A program made the position numbers and the translations under genes. Below are positions 18,317 to 27,953 of a stretch of DNA of 64,000 nucleotides, piece after piece. Source of the DNA: Christiangramia aestuarii (GTDB lineage Bacteria > Bacteroidota > Bacteroidia > Flavobacteriales > Flavobacteriaceae); assembly GCF_009735585.1 (NCBI RefSeq), contig NZ_VJVW01000003.1:496001-560000 (forward strand), given 5' to 3'. The stretch's first letter is position 1; every line of letters begins with the position of its first letter. The notes below the pieces were generated by a model. It saw nothing but the letters and a program-made list of their open reading frames with translations. It made no database searches and was not told where the DNA came from.

Positions 18317-20707
18317 CTAGTAACTCCCTATTGGTGAACCATCAGGGATCTTTGGAACATTCAATTCCAGTTCAAACTCTTCCGGCTTTTCCCTGAACAT
18401 CTGTATGTTGCGATACATTTCACTGGAAACAGCATCATTCCTGCTTCTTAACCAGTCTGCAAGACTGTCAATTTTTGCGTTCGTAATCGCCTTCACCATC
18501 GGTGTGGCCTCCTTATGCACGGCCAGGTTCAGAAGATGCTTAAAGACCACGAAATTGACGGTTTGTTGAACCGCTGCCTCGTAATCGTTCCCTTTTACAT
18601 TTTTAATAGTACCAGAGATCAATTCATCCAGCACGAAATCAAGCCCGGGAAGATCCTTGTTCAAAGCATGTTGCTGAACCAGTCTTTCGGCCCTGGCCGG
18701 GTGCAATAGTAAACCAAGGCTCATATCGCTGGCGGTTGCAGGTGCTCCAAGAGCGTCGAAAGCCACATCGGTATTGCTCTTAAAGGATTCTCTATCCCTG
18801 CCATACCCGAAAGCACGAGGCGGGAACAATTCCAGCTTTTCTTCCGGGATAGCCAGCTCATCTGCAGATAAAGTTTTCAGTACCGCCTGCAAGGCTTTTT
18901 CCTGTAAATCAGGATCCAGATGCTCCACGACGGCTTCAGGTCCACCTTTTACCGCGTAGTTATAATTGAGTCCGCCAACCAGCTTTGCGGTAGCTTCGGT
19001 CTGGTATCGGTGAAAAAAATAGAGCGGCACAAAGACATCTTCAAGCATTGTATACGGTTCATTCTTCCGGATATTATCTTCGGAAAAGTTCTGGATAGCT
19101 TTTTTTCTGATTTCCAGAACCCGCTCCAGCTCATCTGCGGCATCTTTGCCGTTGTCCCATAAATGGGCGAAAGCATGAGCTCCCCCGGGCGCCCGGGCAT
19201 CGGAATCACTGATGAACTTTAAGCCCTGAAGGTTGGCTTCTTCAAGTACAGAATTAAGATATTCCCTTTCCTCCATTCCGTTAGGAACATCGCTGTAACT
19301 ATATTTAACCGTGACCTTGTCCCATTCCCCTATTCCGGTGTCATAGGCATTGACCAGATCTATATTCCCATTTTTCAATTCGAACTGCGCATGCGGGTAA
19401 TCCATTACCGAAGCCCTGTCGCTGGTGCTTGCCGCGAAATTATGAGTGAACCCAATGGTATGACCAACCTCGTGAGCCGATAACTGTCGTATCCTGGCCA
19501 GGGCCATTTCCATCATGGGTTCATGGTTGGAATCACTTTCAGCAAAAGGCCTGTTCAGCATTGCCTGGGCGATCATAAAGTCCTGACGTATCCTCAAACT
19601 TCCCAGGCTTACATGGCCTTTTATAATTTCACCAGTACGTGGGTCAACCACGCTGGCGCCGTAACTCCAGCCACGTGTAGAACGGTGCACCCATTGTATC
19701 ACATTATACCTTACATCTAATGGATCTGAATCTTCCGGCAGCATTTTCACCTGAAAAGCGTCTTTATAACCTATTGCTTTAAAAGCCTGGTTCCACCAGG
19801 AAGCTCCTTCCAATAAAGCCGATCTCACCGGCTCCGGAGTTCCGGGATCCAGGTAATAGATGATAGGCTCAACGGCTTCACTAACTTCAGCTTCAGGATT
19901 CTTTTTCTCCAGCCTGTGTCTAACCGCGTAACGTTTGGTGATTGGTTCGTAAACCGGGGATGCATAATCCATATAAGAAATATAGATCGCCCCGCTCCTG
20001 GGATCGAACAACCTTTTTTCATACTTATCGTCAGGCAGTTTTACGAACGAATGATGCTGAACCACACTAATATTTTTCGCATCGGGAACCACTGAATTTA
20101 TAGTTCTTCCTTTAGGCTCACCTTCAAAAGTAAGCAAGGCTTCAAATTCCACATTCTCAGGAAATGCTTTGGTGCGCTGCAAAGCCAGGGCGCTTTTAGA
20201 TTTATCCAATTTATAGGCGCCATATTCCCCTTTCTTCAGGGTTTCGGCAACTCCATGAGTGTCCTGCATCAGGAATGGGGTAAAATCAATAATGTATTTT
20301 CCGTCCTTTTCTTCTTTGATCTCGAAACCAAAGATCACCGATCTAGCAAAGGCTTCAGAAACACTTTGCCTTTCCGCCTCATTGTTGGTGATCGCACGAT
20401 AGGCCTGGTTCGGTTGAACCAGTAATAATTTATTACCTGCCTTTTGAAACTTCACCACTGCTTCCCCACCAAGCTGACCTCGGTCTAAACCAATATCATT
20501 AGATCCCACTCCGGTAGTTAAAAAGTGTGTATATAAAAACTCGGTCTCCAGTTCGTCTACCTGCAGGTAGATCTCATCTTCTTTTTCGTTGTAATGAAAA
20601 TTGAAAAAACCTTCATAATTCTTTAGATTTTCTTTATTATCGAGGAATTGAGCCTCTATAGAAAATGAAATACTGAAGGCCAGAAGGATAAAGATAATTT
20701 TGCGCAT
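18317..20707 (-). CDS. Secreted zinc-dependent metalloprotease (DUF5117/DUF4953 type)
   Basis: A 796-residue protein with a signal peptide (MRKIIFILLAFSISFSIEAQ). The extended zincin motif HEVGHTIGFTHN (HExxHxxGxxH, near residue 410) supplies three zinc ligands and the catalytic Glu, with a downstream Met-turn-like SVMDYPHA segment, so it belongs to the metzincin-like group. The N-terminal 300 residues are beta-rich and match the DUF5117 type; the C-terminal third resembles DUF4953. It is probably periplasmic or secreted. The substrate is unknown. It faces the transglutaminase gene with a one-base gap and is divergent from prfB. Confidence 0.88.
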   Translation of the reverse strand: MRKIIFILLAFSISFSIEAQFLDNKENLKNYEGFFNFHYNEKEDEIYLQVDELETEFLYTHFLTTGVGSNDIGLDRGQLGGEAVVKFQKAGNKLLLVQPNQAYRAITNNEAERQSVSEAFARSVIFGFEIKEEKDGKYIIDFTPFLMQDTHGVAETLKKGEYGAYKLDKSKSALALQRTKAFPENVEFEALLTFEGEPKGRTINSVVPDAKNISVVQHHSFVKLPDDKYEKRLFDPRSGAIYISYMDYASPVYEPITKRYAVRHRLEKKNPEAEVSEAVEPIIYYLDPGTPEPVRSALLEGASWWNQAFKAIGYKDAFQVKMLPEDSDPLDVRYNVIQWVHRSTRGWSYGASVVDPRTGEIIKGHVSLGSLRIRQDFMIAQAMLNRPFAESDSNHEPMMEMALARIRQLSAHEVGHTIGFTHNFAASTSDRASVMDYPHAQFELKNGNIDLVNAYDTGIGEWDKVTVKYSYSDVPNGMEEREYLNSVLEEANLQGLKFISDSDARAPGGAHAFAHLWDNGKDAADELERVLEIRKKAIQNFSEDNIRKNEPYTMLEDVFVPLYFFHRYQTEATAKLVGGLNYNYAVKGGPEAVVEHLDPDLQEKALQAVLKTLSADELAIPEEKLELFPPRAFGYGRDRESFKSNTDVAFDALGAPATASDMSLGLLLHPARAERLVQQHALNKDLPGLDFVLDELISGTIKNVKGNDYEAAVQQTVNFVVFKHLLNLAVHKEATPMVKAITNAKIDSLADWLRSRNDAVSSEMYRNIQMFREKPEEFELELNVPKIPDGSPIGSY

Positions 20708-20804
20708 TGGTCAGTTATTTAAAGCCGTTTAAAACTAAAAAATATTCGTTAAATACTTTTCGGAAAGTCCCTTTAATTCTATTTTTACGACAAATCAACC
20801 TTGA

Positions 20805-21903
20805 ATGATAACTACAGAAAACATTAAGGATCTTAAGGAGCGCCTGGTTGCGTTAAGGAGGTATCTTTGACATTGATGCCAAAAAGATCGAAATAACCAA
20901 TATGGAGGAGAAGACCTTTGCTCCAGACTTCTGGGACGACCCAAAAAAGGCGGAACAGATCATGAAAGAGGTCAATGCCGAAAAAAGCTGGGTAGGCGAT
21001 TACGAAAAAGCCGAAACCCTGGTAGATGATCTCGAGGTCATTTACGAATTCTACAAAGAAGAGGAAGCCACTGCTGAAGATGTTCAAAACAGGCACGAGG
21101 CTGCCCTGGATCTCATCGAGGATCTTGAGTTCAAGAACATGCTTTCAGAAGAAGGTGATAATATGAGCGCCGTCCTTCAGATCACTGCGGGTGCCGGGGG
21201 AACAGAGAGTTGTGACTGGGCAGAGATGCTTATGCGAATGTACCTGATGTGGGCCGAAAAACGAAAGTTCAAGATTCGTGAGCTCAACTACCAGGCTGGA
21301 GATGTTGCCGGGATCAAGACCGTTACCTTGGAGATAGAAGGAGAATATGCCTTTGGCTGGCTGAAAGGTGAAAATGGAGTACACCGGCTGGTGAGGATCT
21401 CTCCCTTCGATTCGAATGCTAAAAGACATACTTCGTTCGCTTCAGTATATGTATACCCGCTAGTAGACGAAAGTATAGAAATCGATATCAATCCTTCAGA
21501 TCTTAGCTGGGAGACCATGAGATCTTCTGGTGCCGGCGGACAGAACGTGAACAAGGTAGAAACTGCCGTGAGGTTACGCCACGCTCCTACCGGGATCGTC
21601 ATTGAAAATTCTGAAACCAGGTCTCAGCTGGAAAACAAGAATAAAGCCATGCAGCTTTTAAAGAGTCAGCTTTTCGAGATCGAACTTCAGAAAAGACAGG
21701 AACAGCGGCGCGAGATCGAGGATTCAAAGATGAAGATAGAATGGGGATCGCAAATAAGAAATTATGTGATGCACCCATATAAACTGGTGAAAGACGTTAG
21801 AACCGGACAGGAAACCGGGAATGTTGATGATGTGATGAACGGGGAGATCGATGCTTTCCTTAAATCGTTCCTCATGATGATGGGACAAAAGGACGAAGCC
21901 TGA
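20805..21903 (+). CDS. prfB: Peptide chain release factor 2, with programmed +1 frameshift
   Basis: Translation starts at the ATG at 20805 and reads 21 codons to an in-frame TGA at 20868-20870. A +1 shift on CTT TGA C resumes in the frame that runs to 21903, giving 365 residues. This is the conserved autoregulatory layout of RF2: low RF2 lets the ribosome pause at UGA and shift. Downstream, the codon-recognition SPF tripeptide appears in [16 protein letters not shown] and the peptidyl-hydrolysis GGQ motif in [22 protein letters not shown]2 ends translation at UGA and UAA. A caller that ignores the shift would start at the ATG at 20902 and lose 33 residues. It is divergent from the metalloprotease gene. 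Confidence 0.97.
20856..20871 (+). promoter_or_regulatory. RF2 programmed +1 frameshift site
   Basis: AGGAGG (20856-20861), a 3-base spacer TAT, then CTT and TGA followed by C. This is the classic RF2 recoding signal: an internal Shine-Dalgarno-like stimulator three bases before the slippery CTT, with a poor-context UGAC stop. Confidence 0.96.
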
Positions 21904-21963
21904 GAAGTTTTTCCTACAGTTTTTTAAATTTGAATTAATTGACTATTTTAAAAAGAAAAAATA

Positions 21964-22305
21964 ATGCTTAAGATCTATCATAACGCTAGATGCAAAAAGT
22001 CCAGAGAAGGCCTTGAGATCCTGAAAGAATCGGGAAAGGATTTCGAAATAAGGGAATACCTTAAGGAACCATTGGATGAAAGCGAATTGAAAAATCTGAT
22101 CAAAAAACTGGAGATCGCACCCATACAGTTAGTGCGAAAGAATGAAAAGATCTGGAAAGAGGATTACAAGGAAAAAGACCTTAGTGACAGTGAATTGGTC
22201 ACGGTAATGGTTAAAAACCCCAAGCTTATTGAAAGGCCGGTGGTAGAAACCGACAAAAAGGCTGTTATTGGAAGGCCTCCTTCAGATATCAAAAAATTGC
22301 TTTAA
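21964..22305 (+). CDS. ArsC/Spx family protein, arsenate reductase (glutaredoxin)-like
   Basis: A 113-residue thioredoxin-fold protein. It has the ArsC active-site pattern H-x3-C-x3-R at His6, Cys10 and Arg14 (YHNARCKKSREGL). Two later arginines, in LIERPVV and IGRPPSDI, occupy positions used for oxyanion binding in E. coli-type ArsC. These features favour a glutaredoxin-coupled arsenate reductase over the Spx regulator, which has CxxC. No arsenic operon genes are nearby, so the in vivo role may be different. The gene follows prfB by 60 bases and precedes the next small gene by 12. Confidence 0.85.
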   Translation: MLKIYHNARCKKSREGLEILKESGKDFEIREYLKEPLDESELKNLIKKLEIAPIQLVRKNEKIWKEDYKEKDLSDSELVTVMVKNPKLIERPVVETDKKAVIGRPPSDIKKLL

Positions 22306-22317
22306 AAATAAAGGATA

Positions 22318-22686
22318 ATGAAACTTCAACATAGAATAGCATTAATTAGTGTGGCGGCTGCGGCAGTAGCCGGTTTCGTTTATTCACAGATCTACATTCA
22401 CGAAAGGAATCGAAGGGAGATCAAGGAAGTTGCAGGGGAACTTGCCCTTACCTGGAAAGACCAGTTACAGCTTAACCAGGAACAAACCCAGCTTCTGGAA
22501 GATTCCATTATAGAGTACACCATCAAAAAGAATGAGATCATCAATTCAAGCCTGGGCATTAACCAACAGGTGAATAAGCTAAAGGCTATTCAGAAGAATG
22601 AGCACAGGTCGCTACAAAAATTTTTAACCGAAGATCAGTTCGAAAATTATATTTTTCTGAATAAACAGCTCACCCGAAAGTCCTGA
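22318..22686 (+). CDS. Small membrane-anchored helical protein, Spy/CpxP-like by pattern
   Basis: A 122-residue protein with a signal anchor at residues 5-25 and a helical extracytoplasmic part. Two segments recall the LTxxQ signature of Spy/CpxP periplasmic chaperones: LQLNQEQTQLLEDSI near residue 55 and FLTEDQFENYIFLN near the C-terminus, separated by a helix rich in Asn, Gln and Lys. The match is by eye and weak. It could instead be an unrelated small envelope protein. It follows the ArsC-like gene by 12 bases, suggesting cotranscription. Confidence 0.6.
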   Translation: MKLQHRIALISVAAAAVAGFVYSQIYIHERNRREIKEVAGELALTWKDQLQLNQEQTQLLEDSIIEYTIKKNEIINSSLGINQQVNKLKAIQKNEHRSLQKFLTEDQFENYIFLNKQLTRKS

Positions 22687-22743
22687 TTTCGAGATTTATA
22701 CATATTTGTTTAATCATTTATAATTTTTGTTTAACAAAACTTT

Positions 22744-22771
22744 AACCGGGATAGATTAAACCATCCCGGTT
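22744..22771. terminator. Perfect 9-bp hairpin upstream of the TonB-linked receptor
   Basis: AACCGGGAT (22744-22752) and ATCCCGGTT (22763-22771) form a perfect stem with a 10-base loop. The following sequence TCTATTTGG is not a good U tract. It may be a weak terminator for the ArsC-like/Spy-like pair or a structured leader element of the receptor gene, whose ATG is at 22800. Confidence 0.45.
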
Positions 22772-22799
22772 CTATTTGGTCATAGAACAAAAATTGAAC

Positions 22800-25337
22800 A
22801 TGACCACCAAAAAGATCTTTACACTCAGTATTATTTTTACTTTTCTCAGTGTAATGCTAATGCCCGGCTTCGCCCAGGGCCCCTCTTCTTTCAAAAAAAA
22901 CACCATAAAAGGTAAAGTTATAGACGACGAGCTCAATGTTCCCCTGGAATATGCTACTGTTTCTGTACAGAATACCGAAGATCCTCAGGATATCACCGGG
23001 GGTATCACCAATGCTAAAGGAGAATTTTCCGTAGACGTTAAGAACGGAACCTACAATATCATTATAGAGTTCATCTCTTATGAAACCAAGGAATTCAAAA
23101 ATCGGAAGATCACTAACGATCTTAATCTGGGTGTTATAAAGCTGGGATTGGGTTCAGAAAATCTCGACGAGGTCGTCGTTAGAGCTGAAACCACCCAGGT
23201 AGACATTCGTCTCGACAAAAAGATCTACAATATTGGGAAAGACCTTACGACTGCCGGAGGGACGGTAAGTGACGCGCTGAACAACGTTCCTTCAATTTCG
23301 GTAGATATCGAAGGCGGGATAAGCCTTAGAGGAAATGAGAACGTAAGGATCCTGATCAACGGGAAACCTTCTGCCATGGCAGGCTTCGGAAATACTGATG
23401 TACTTAGTCAGTTACCTGCTGAAGCTATTGAAAGAGTTGAAGTGATCACTTCCCCTTCCGCCAGGTATGATGCTGAGGGAACCGCCGGGATCATCAATAT
23501 CATCCTTCGTAAAAAAGAGACTCTTGGCTTTAATGGTTCAGTAAACCTTAATGGTGGAATTCCTGAGAATGCCAGTATTTCAGCTAACCTGAATTACCGA
23601 ACAGATAAATTCAATCTCTTTACCACTACAGGTTACAGATATAATGAATCTCCCGGATATGCTTATTTCGATACTCGATATTTTGAGCCCAGGGAAGATG
23701 CTTTTCTTGGTGATATAGAATACGACCGTAATATTGAAGACCGTGATTATGACAGGATCAATCGCGGGTTCAACACTAACGTTGGGATGGAATACTATAT
23801 TTCAGATCTTTCCTCTATTACCGGTTCGATCTTTTATAGGCTTGGAGATGATCGTGATGTGACCATGAACAAGAACGATTATATCCTGAATGGAGAAAAT
23901 CTTTTAGGAACCAACCGTAAGGAAACGGAGAATGAAAAGGATGAAAGTATACAGTTCGCACTGAACTATATCAAGAAGTTTGATAATAAGGGGCACGAAC
24001 TTACCGCCGATTTTCAGTTTGAAAACGATAGTGAAACCCAAGACGCATTTATAAACGAGCCTATTCTTTATAACAACACCGATGTTGATGCGATCAGGGT
24101 ACCTTCTGAATCTACGATCACTATCGAAGATCAAAAAGAATACCTTTTACAGGCAGATTATGTAAGACCTATAGGTGAAGAATCACAGTTTGAGGCTGGT
24201 TACCGTGGAAATATTGAAAATGAAGTCACAGATTATGAGCTGTACCAGGAAGATGCCAATGGTAATTTTATTCTGAATGAGAATCAAACTAATGTATTTG
24301 ATTATACTGAAAATGTACAGGCAATTTATTCTCAATACGGTACTAAGTTCGGTGATTTTAGCTTTCTTCTAGGTTTGCGCCTCGAAAACACCAATCTTAA
24401 AGGAACCATCGATTCTGAACTTACCGAAGAGGAACTTCAGGAAGAATTTTCATTCGATATAGATACAGATTTTGATAATAATTACCTGGGCTTATTCCCT
24501 ACGGTAAATATCATTTACGAACTTGGTGAAGAAGAAAATATCACGCTTGGATATAACAGAAGGATCAACAGGCCACGAGGTTGGTATATCAACCCGTTCC
24601 CTTCCAGGAGTAGTCGTAATAACATCTTCCAGGGTAATCCCAACCTTAACCCGGCATTCTCTAATGCCTTTGACCTGGGTTACCTTAAGAGATGGGAAAA
24701 GTTCACCCTTACTTCTTCGGTATATTTCCAAAGAGAGACCGACGCTTTCCAGAGAGTTCAGGAAGAAGTATTTATTACAGGACCTGCAGGACAGGATATA
24801 GAGGTGATTAGAAGTATCCCTTTTAACCTGGCTACCAATGACAGGATGGGTGGAGAATTAGGTTTTCTTTACAACCCAACAGATTGGCTGAGACTGAATG
24901 GTAGTGTGAATGCGTTCCGGTTTAAACTTGATGGAGAATTCAACGGTGTAGATTACAGTCAGGATAACTTCAGCTGGTTTGGTAGATTCAGTTCTAAAGT
25001 GACTTTACCTCTTAAAATAGACTGGCAAACCAACCTGTTCTATCGAGGACCTTCAGATGAGATCCAGGGAACACAGGAAGGTATCCTGAATATAGATCTA
25101 GCTTTCAGCAAAGAGATCCTGAACGATAATGCCACTCTATCTCTTAACGTGAGAGATATCTTTAACGGAAGAAAGAGGAACAGTTTTACCTCTACCGAGT
25201 TCTTTGAACAGGATAGCGAATTCCAGTGGAGACAGGGACAATCTGTAAATATTTCGTTTATCTACAGGTTCAACCAGAAAAAACAACGCCAGCAAAGAGG
25301 AGGCGGAAACGAAGATTATGATGAAGGAGAATTCTAG
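22800..25337 (+). CDS. TonB-dependent receptor-like outer-membrane beta-barrel protein
   Basis: The ATG at 22800 (MTTKKIFTLSIIFTFLSVMLMPGFAQ) gives a signal peptide and 845 residues. The N-terminal domain (about 35-120) is the carboxypeptidase-regulatory-like beta-sandwich, with IKGKVIDDELNVPLEYATVS. A plug domain follows (about 130-240), with NVRILINGKPSAM and IERVEVITSPSARYDAEGTAGI. The remainder is a beta-barrel with many aromatic-rich strands, ending in a strand containing NISFIYRFN before a short Gln/Gly-rich tail. This is the outer-membrane beta-barrel family-3 type. No SusD-like partner is adjacent, so a polysaccharide substrate is not implied. The ligand is unknown. Confidence 0.88.
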   Translation: MTTKKIFTLSIIFTFLSVMLMPGFAQGPSSFKKNTIKGKVIDDELNVPLEYATVSVQNTEDPQDITGGITNAKGEFSVDVKNGTYNIIIEFISYETKEFKNRKITNDLNLGVIKLGLGSENLDEVVVRAETTQVDIRLDKKIYNIGKDLTTAGGTVSDALNNVPSISVDIEGGISLRGNENVRILINGKPSAMAGFGNTDVLSQLPAEAIERVEVITSPSARYDAEGTAGIINIILRKKETLGFNGSVNLNGGIPENASISANLNYRTDKFNLFTTTGYRYNESPGYAYFDTRYFEPREDAFLGDIEYDRNIEDRDYDRINRGFNTNVGMEYYISDLSSITGSIFYRLGDDRDVTMNKNDYILNGENLLGTNRKETENEKDESIQFALNYIKKFDNKGHELTADFQFENDSETQDAFINEPILYNNTDVDAIRVPSESTITIEDQKEYLLQADYVRPIGEESQFEAGYRGNIENEVTDYELYQEDANGNFILNENQTNVFDYTENVQAIYSQYGTKFGDFSFLLGLRLENTNLKGTIDSELTEEELQEEFSFDIDTDFDNNYLGLFPTVNIIYELGEEENITLGYNRRINRPRGWYINPFPSRSSRNNIFQGNPNLNPAFSNAFDLGYLKRWEKFTLTSSVYFQRETDAFQRVQEEVFITGPAGQDIEVIRSIPFNLATNDRMGGELGFLYNPTDWLRLNGSVNAFRFKLDGEFNGVDYSQDNFSWFGRFSSKVTLPLKIDWQTNLFYRGPSDEIQGTQEGILNIDLAFSKEILNDNATLSLNVRDIFNGRKRNSFTSTEFFEQDSEFQWRQGQSVNISFIYRFNQKKQRQQRGGGNEDYDEGEF

Positions 25338-25359
25338 GAGAGAATGAAAACAGGAAATA

Positions 25360-25389
25360 AAAAAAGGGACTTTAAATAGTCCCTTTTTT
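25360..25389. terminator. Bidirectional terminator, overlaps the stop of the next gene
   Basis: Arms AAAAAAGGGACT (25360-25371) and AGTCCCTTTTTT (25378-25389) form a perfect stem with a 6-base loop. It ends the receptor gene on the plus strand. On the minus strand the stem begins right at the stop codon of the small membrane protein gene (25389-25391). Confidence 0.88.
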
Positions 25390-25565
25390 TATGCTTTTTC
25401 TGCTTTAGCTTTTTTGCGTGCTTCGCGTTTTTCCTTGATCAATTCTCCTACAGAACCTCCGATCCAGTAAGGAAGGAAAGCCATTAAAAAGATCATAAGC
25501 CAGAAACCCATCGTTAATATCGCTAAAAAGGCTAAGAAGCCCAGGTATTGATCGAATTCGAACAT
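25389..25565 (-). CDS. Small hydrophobic membrane protein, unknown function
   Basis: A 58-residue protein if started at the ATG at 25565 (MFEFDQYLGFLAFLAILTMG); a start three codons earlier is also possible. There are one long or two short hydrophobic helices over residues 6-40, then a strongly charged Lys/Glu/Arg/Ala-rich tail (about 18 residues), probably cytosolic. The coding potential is supported by the position of a terminator at its stop codon and by the clean helix plus basic tail layout. No family recognised. Confidence 0.6.
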   Translation of the reverse strand: MFEFDQYLGFLAFLAILTMGFWLMIFLMAFLPYWIGGSVGELIKEKREARKKAKAEKA

Positions 25566-25690
25566 AACAGTCAAAGTTTGATTTGAATCAGGCCAAAGAT
25601 ATGAAGTCTGGGCCGCTTATCACAAAAATTCCTTCTTTTTTTCGCTTTATATTGTCATTCAAATAATTAGACTTTCGATCTCCCAGCCAT

Positions 25691-26203
25691 CTACTCAAGG
25701 TCTACAAGGCGGAACTCACCTTCCATGGCTCCCATTAAACCATCCAGATCGTTCATCATTTCGCTGCAAAAGATCTTACCCTCTATATAGTTGTCACGAA
25801 CTGAAGATATTTCGATATAATTCGCATTTAAATTGAGGGTTTTCTGCAATCCTACCAACCAGGATTCAGACCGCAGCGGACTCTCGAACTTCATCCAGCT
25901 ATTGGTATAATAACTGCTTCCCAGCTGATACTTACCAATGCCCTGGAAATTTTCTACCATGAACTCTAAAATATCGCCTTCTGCAGAAAGGGCCTTGACA
26001 TATAGGTTAACGCGGCCAGATGGCATTAATATTCTTTTAAAACCTAAGGGTTGTTTAGTTTCGTCTGATGTAAAGTTTACACCATTTACGTTGGCAATCA
26101 AGAATTGCTCTGTGTTAATTTGAGCATCATCATCGGAACTACAACTCAGAAAAAAAATTGAAATCACCAATGAAAAAACATAGGGTAAATTGCGCTTTTT
26201 CAT
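25691..26203 (-). CDS. Putative lipoprotein, unknown function
   Basis: A 170-residue protein with a lipoprotein signal: basic N-terminus, hydrophobic core, and lipobox-like FLSC with the cysteine at about residue 21, followed by SSDDD, an acidic stretch. The mature domain is beta-rich and about 140 residues, with ANVNGVNFTSDE near its start, a pattern common in small flavobacterial lipoproteins of the DUF6252 kind. It is probably attached to the outer membrane or surface. It is monocistronic. No substrate or partner can be inferred. Confidence 0.7.
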   Translation of the reverse strand: MKKRNLPYVFSLVISIFFLSCSSDDDAQINTEQFLIANVNGVNFTSDETKQPLGFKRILMPSGRVNLYVKALSAEGDILEFMVENFQGIGKYQLGSSYYTNSWMKFESPLRSESWLVGLQKTLNLNANYIEISSVRDNYIEGKIFCSEMMNDLDGLMGAMEGEFRLVDLE

Positions 26204-26463
26204 GTTTAAATTTATTTAGTTAAAGAATAGTTTAAATTACGACTTTAAGCCATCTCCTGAAAAGGGATTTTACCCCTATTTTACGCGCAATACGCTGTTT
26301 TTCAATATTTTACGAATGTAGAAATATAAGGTATGGATAATTATAATAGCCTTAATCTTAGCTTATTAAATAGCATAAGAATTACACTTATGGTATTTTT
26401 TAAGTGAAATTTCTAAGTGTTTAATTTTAAAGTTTTTTTAGTCCAAAGAAATCTTTGAAACCT

Positions 26464-26471
26464 TAACTTTG
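26464..26471 (+). promoter_or_regulatory. -7 box of fumC
   Basis: TAACTTTG matches TAnnTTTG 22 bases before the fumC ATG at 26494. No good -33 TTTG is present at the right distance. The 290-base region from 26204 to here is AT-rich and I see nothing else in it. Confidence 0.45.
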
Positions 26472-26493
26472 CGGGACAACCAATTTTTGTATT

Positions 26494-27891
26494 ATGGATT
26501 ACAGAATAGAGAAAGATACCATGGGGGAAGTTAAAGTTCCTTCAGATAAATTATGGGGTGCGCAGACTGAAAGATCACGCAATAATTTTAAGATTGGTGC
26601 TGCCGCATCCATGCCTCTTGAAATCATTTATGGCTTCGCCTACCTTAAAAAGGCGGCTGCCTATACAAACTGTGAACTGGGAGTGCTTCCGGTAGACAAA
26701 AGAGACCTTATCGCACAGGTTTGTGATGAGATCCTGGAAGGCAAACACGATGACCAGTTTCCGCTGGTTATATGGCAAACCGGTAGCGGTACTCAAAGCA
26801 ATATGAATGTGAACGAGGTGATCGCCAACCGTGCCCACCAGATCGCAGGTAACAATATTGGTGAAGGCGAGAAAACACTTCAACCTAATGACGATGTAAA
26901 CAAGTCCCAGTCTTCTAACGATACCTTCCCAACAGGAATGCATATCGCGGCTTATCAAAAAGTGACCAAGGTTACCTTACCGGGCCTTAGAAAACTTAGG
27001 GATACTTTAAAGAAAAAGTCTGAGGAGTTCAAGAATACTGTAAAAATTGGTCGTACCCATTTTATGGATGCCACTCCCCTAACCCTTGGTCAGGAATTTA
27101 GTGGTTATGTTGCCCAGTTAGATTACGGGATCAGGGCTTTAGAAAATACCCTCCCCCACCTTGCTGAACTTGCCCTTGGCGGAACCGCGGTAGGAACCGG
27201 GCTTAATACTCCAAAAGGATATTCTAAAAGGGTTGCTGAATTCATCGCAAAATTCACCGATATGCCTTTTGTTTCTGCAGGCAATAAATTTGAAGCTCTT
27301 GCAGCCCATGACGCTTTCGTAGAAACCCACGGTGCCCTTAAACAGCTGGCAGTTTCGCTAAACAAGATAGGCAATGACATTAGAATGCTGGCCTCTGGAC
27401 CACGTAGTGGAATCGGTGAGATCAATATTCCTGCTAACGAGCCAGGATCCTCTATCATGCCTGGTAAAGTGAACCCAACCCAGTGCGAGGCCCTAACCAT
27501 GGTTTGCGCACAGGTGATAGGAAACGATACTACGATGAGCGTTGGAGGAATGCAGGGACAGTTCGAGCTGAACGTTTTTAAACCTGTTATGGCGAACGCC
27601 TTATTGCAAAGTGCACAATTACTTGGAGATGCCTGCGTTTCTTTCGAAGAGCATTGTGCAAGAGGAATTGAAGCCAATACACCAAGAATCAAAGAACATC
27701 TTAATAACTCGTTGATGCTGGTAACCGCCCTTAACACCAAAATTGGTTATTACAAGGCGGCAGAGATCGCAAATACCGCTCACAAGAACGGTACTACTTT
27801 AAAAGAAGAAGCTGCTAATCTTGGTTACGTGACCAATGAGCAGTTTGATGAATGGGTAGACCCAAAAGATATGGTAGGAAACCAAAAATAA
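26494..27891 (+). CDS. fumC: Fumarate hydratase class II
   Basis: A 465-residue enzyme of the aspartase/fumarase superfamily, converting fumarate to malate in the TCA cycle. It opens with the usual [26 protein letters not shown]. Substrate-binding signatures are visible: [18 protein letters not shown] (about residue 100), [17 protein letters not shown] (about residue 185) and the flexible catalytic loop [15 protein letters not shown] (about residue 320), whose serine is the base in this superfamily. The length equals that of E. coli FumC. It has its own promoter box and terminator and appears monocistronic. Confidence 0.96.
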   Translation: MDYRIEKDTMGEVKVPSDKLWGAQTERSRNNFKIGAAASMPLEIIYGFAYLKKAAAYTNCELGVLPVDKRDLIAQVCDEILEGKHDDQFPLVIWQTGSGTQSNMNVNEVIANRAHQIAGNNIGEGEKTLQPNDDVNKSQSSNDTFPTGMHIAAYQKVTKVTLPGLRKLRDTLKKKSEEFKNTVKIGRTHFMDATPLTLGQEFSGYVAQLDYGIRALENTLPHLAELALGGTAVGTGLNTPKGYSKRVAEFIAKFTDMPFVSAGNKFEALAAHDAFVETHGALKQLAVSLNKIGNDIRMLASGPRSGIGEINIPANEPGSSIMPGKVNPTQCEALTMVCAQVIGNDTTMSVGGMQGQFELNVFKPVMANALLQSAQLLGDACVSFEEHCARGIEANTPRIKEHLNNSLMLVTALNTKIGYYKAAEIANTAHKNGTTLKEEAANLGYVTNEQFDEWVDPKDMVGNQK

Positions 27892-27910
27892 TTCCTTCCG
27901 TCATTCAAAT

Positions 27911-27939
27911 AAAAACCTGCAGAAATGCAGGTTTTTTTT
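27911..27939. terminator. Intrinsic terminator of fumC
   Basis: An 11-base-pair stem (AAAAACCTGCA, 27911-27921; TGCAGGTTTTT, 27926-27936) with a GAAA tetraloop and a T8 run. The A-rich left arm makes it usable for the convergent serine hydrolase gene. Confidence 0.88.
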
Positions 27940-27953
27940 ATTTTTAGTAGTTC

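Noticed and set aside
20805-20870. prfB read as a broken gene because of the in-frame TGA
   Set aside because: The AGGAGG-TAT-CTT-TGA-C context is the conserved RF2 frameshift signal, and the downstream frame is intact.
27123-27740. Open frame of 205 codons on the minus strand inside fumC
   Set aside because: It is the reverse-strand shadow of a highly conserved enzyme gene and has no recognisable protein features.
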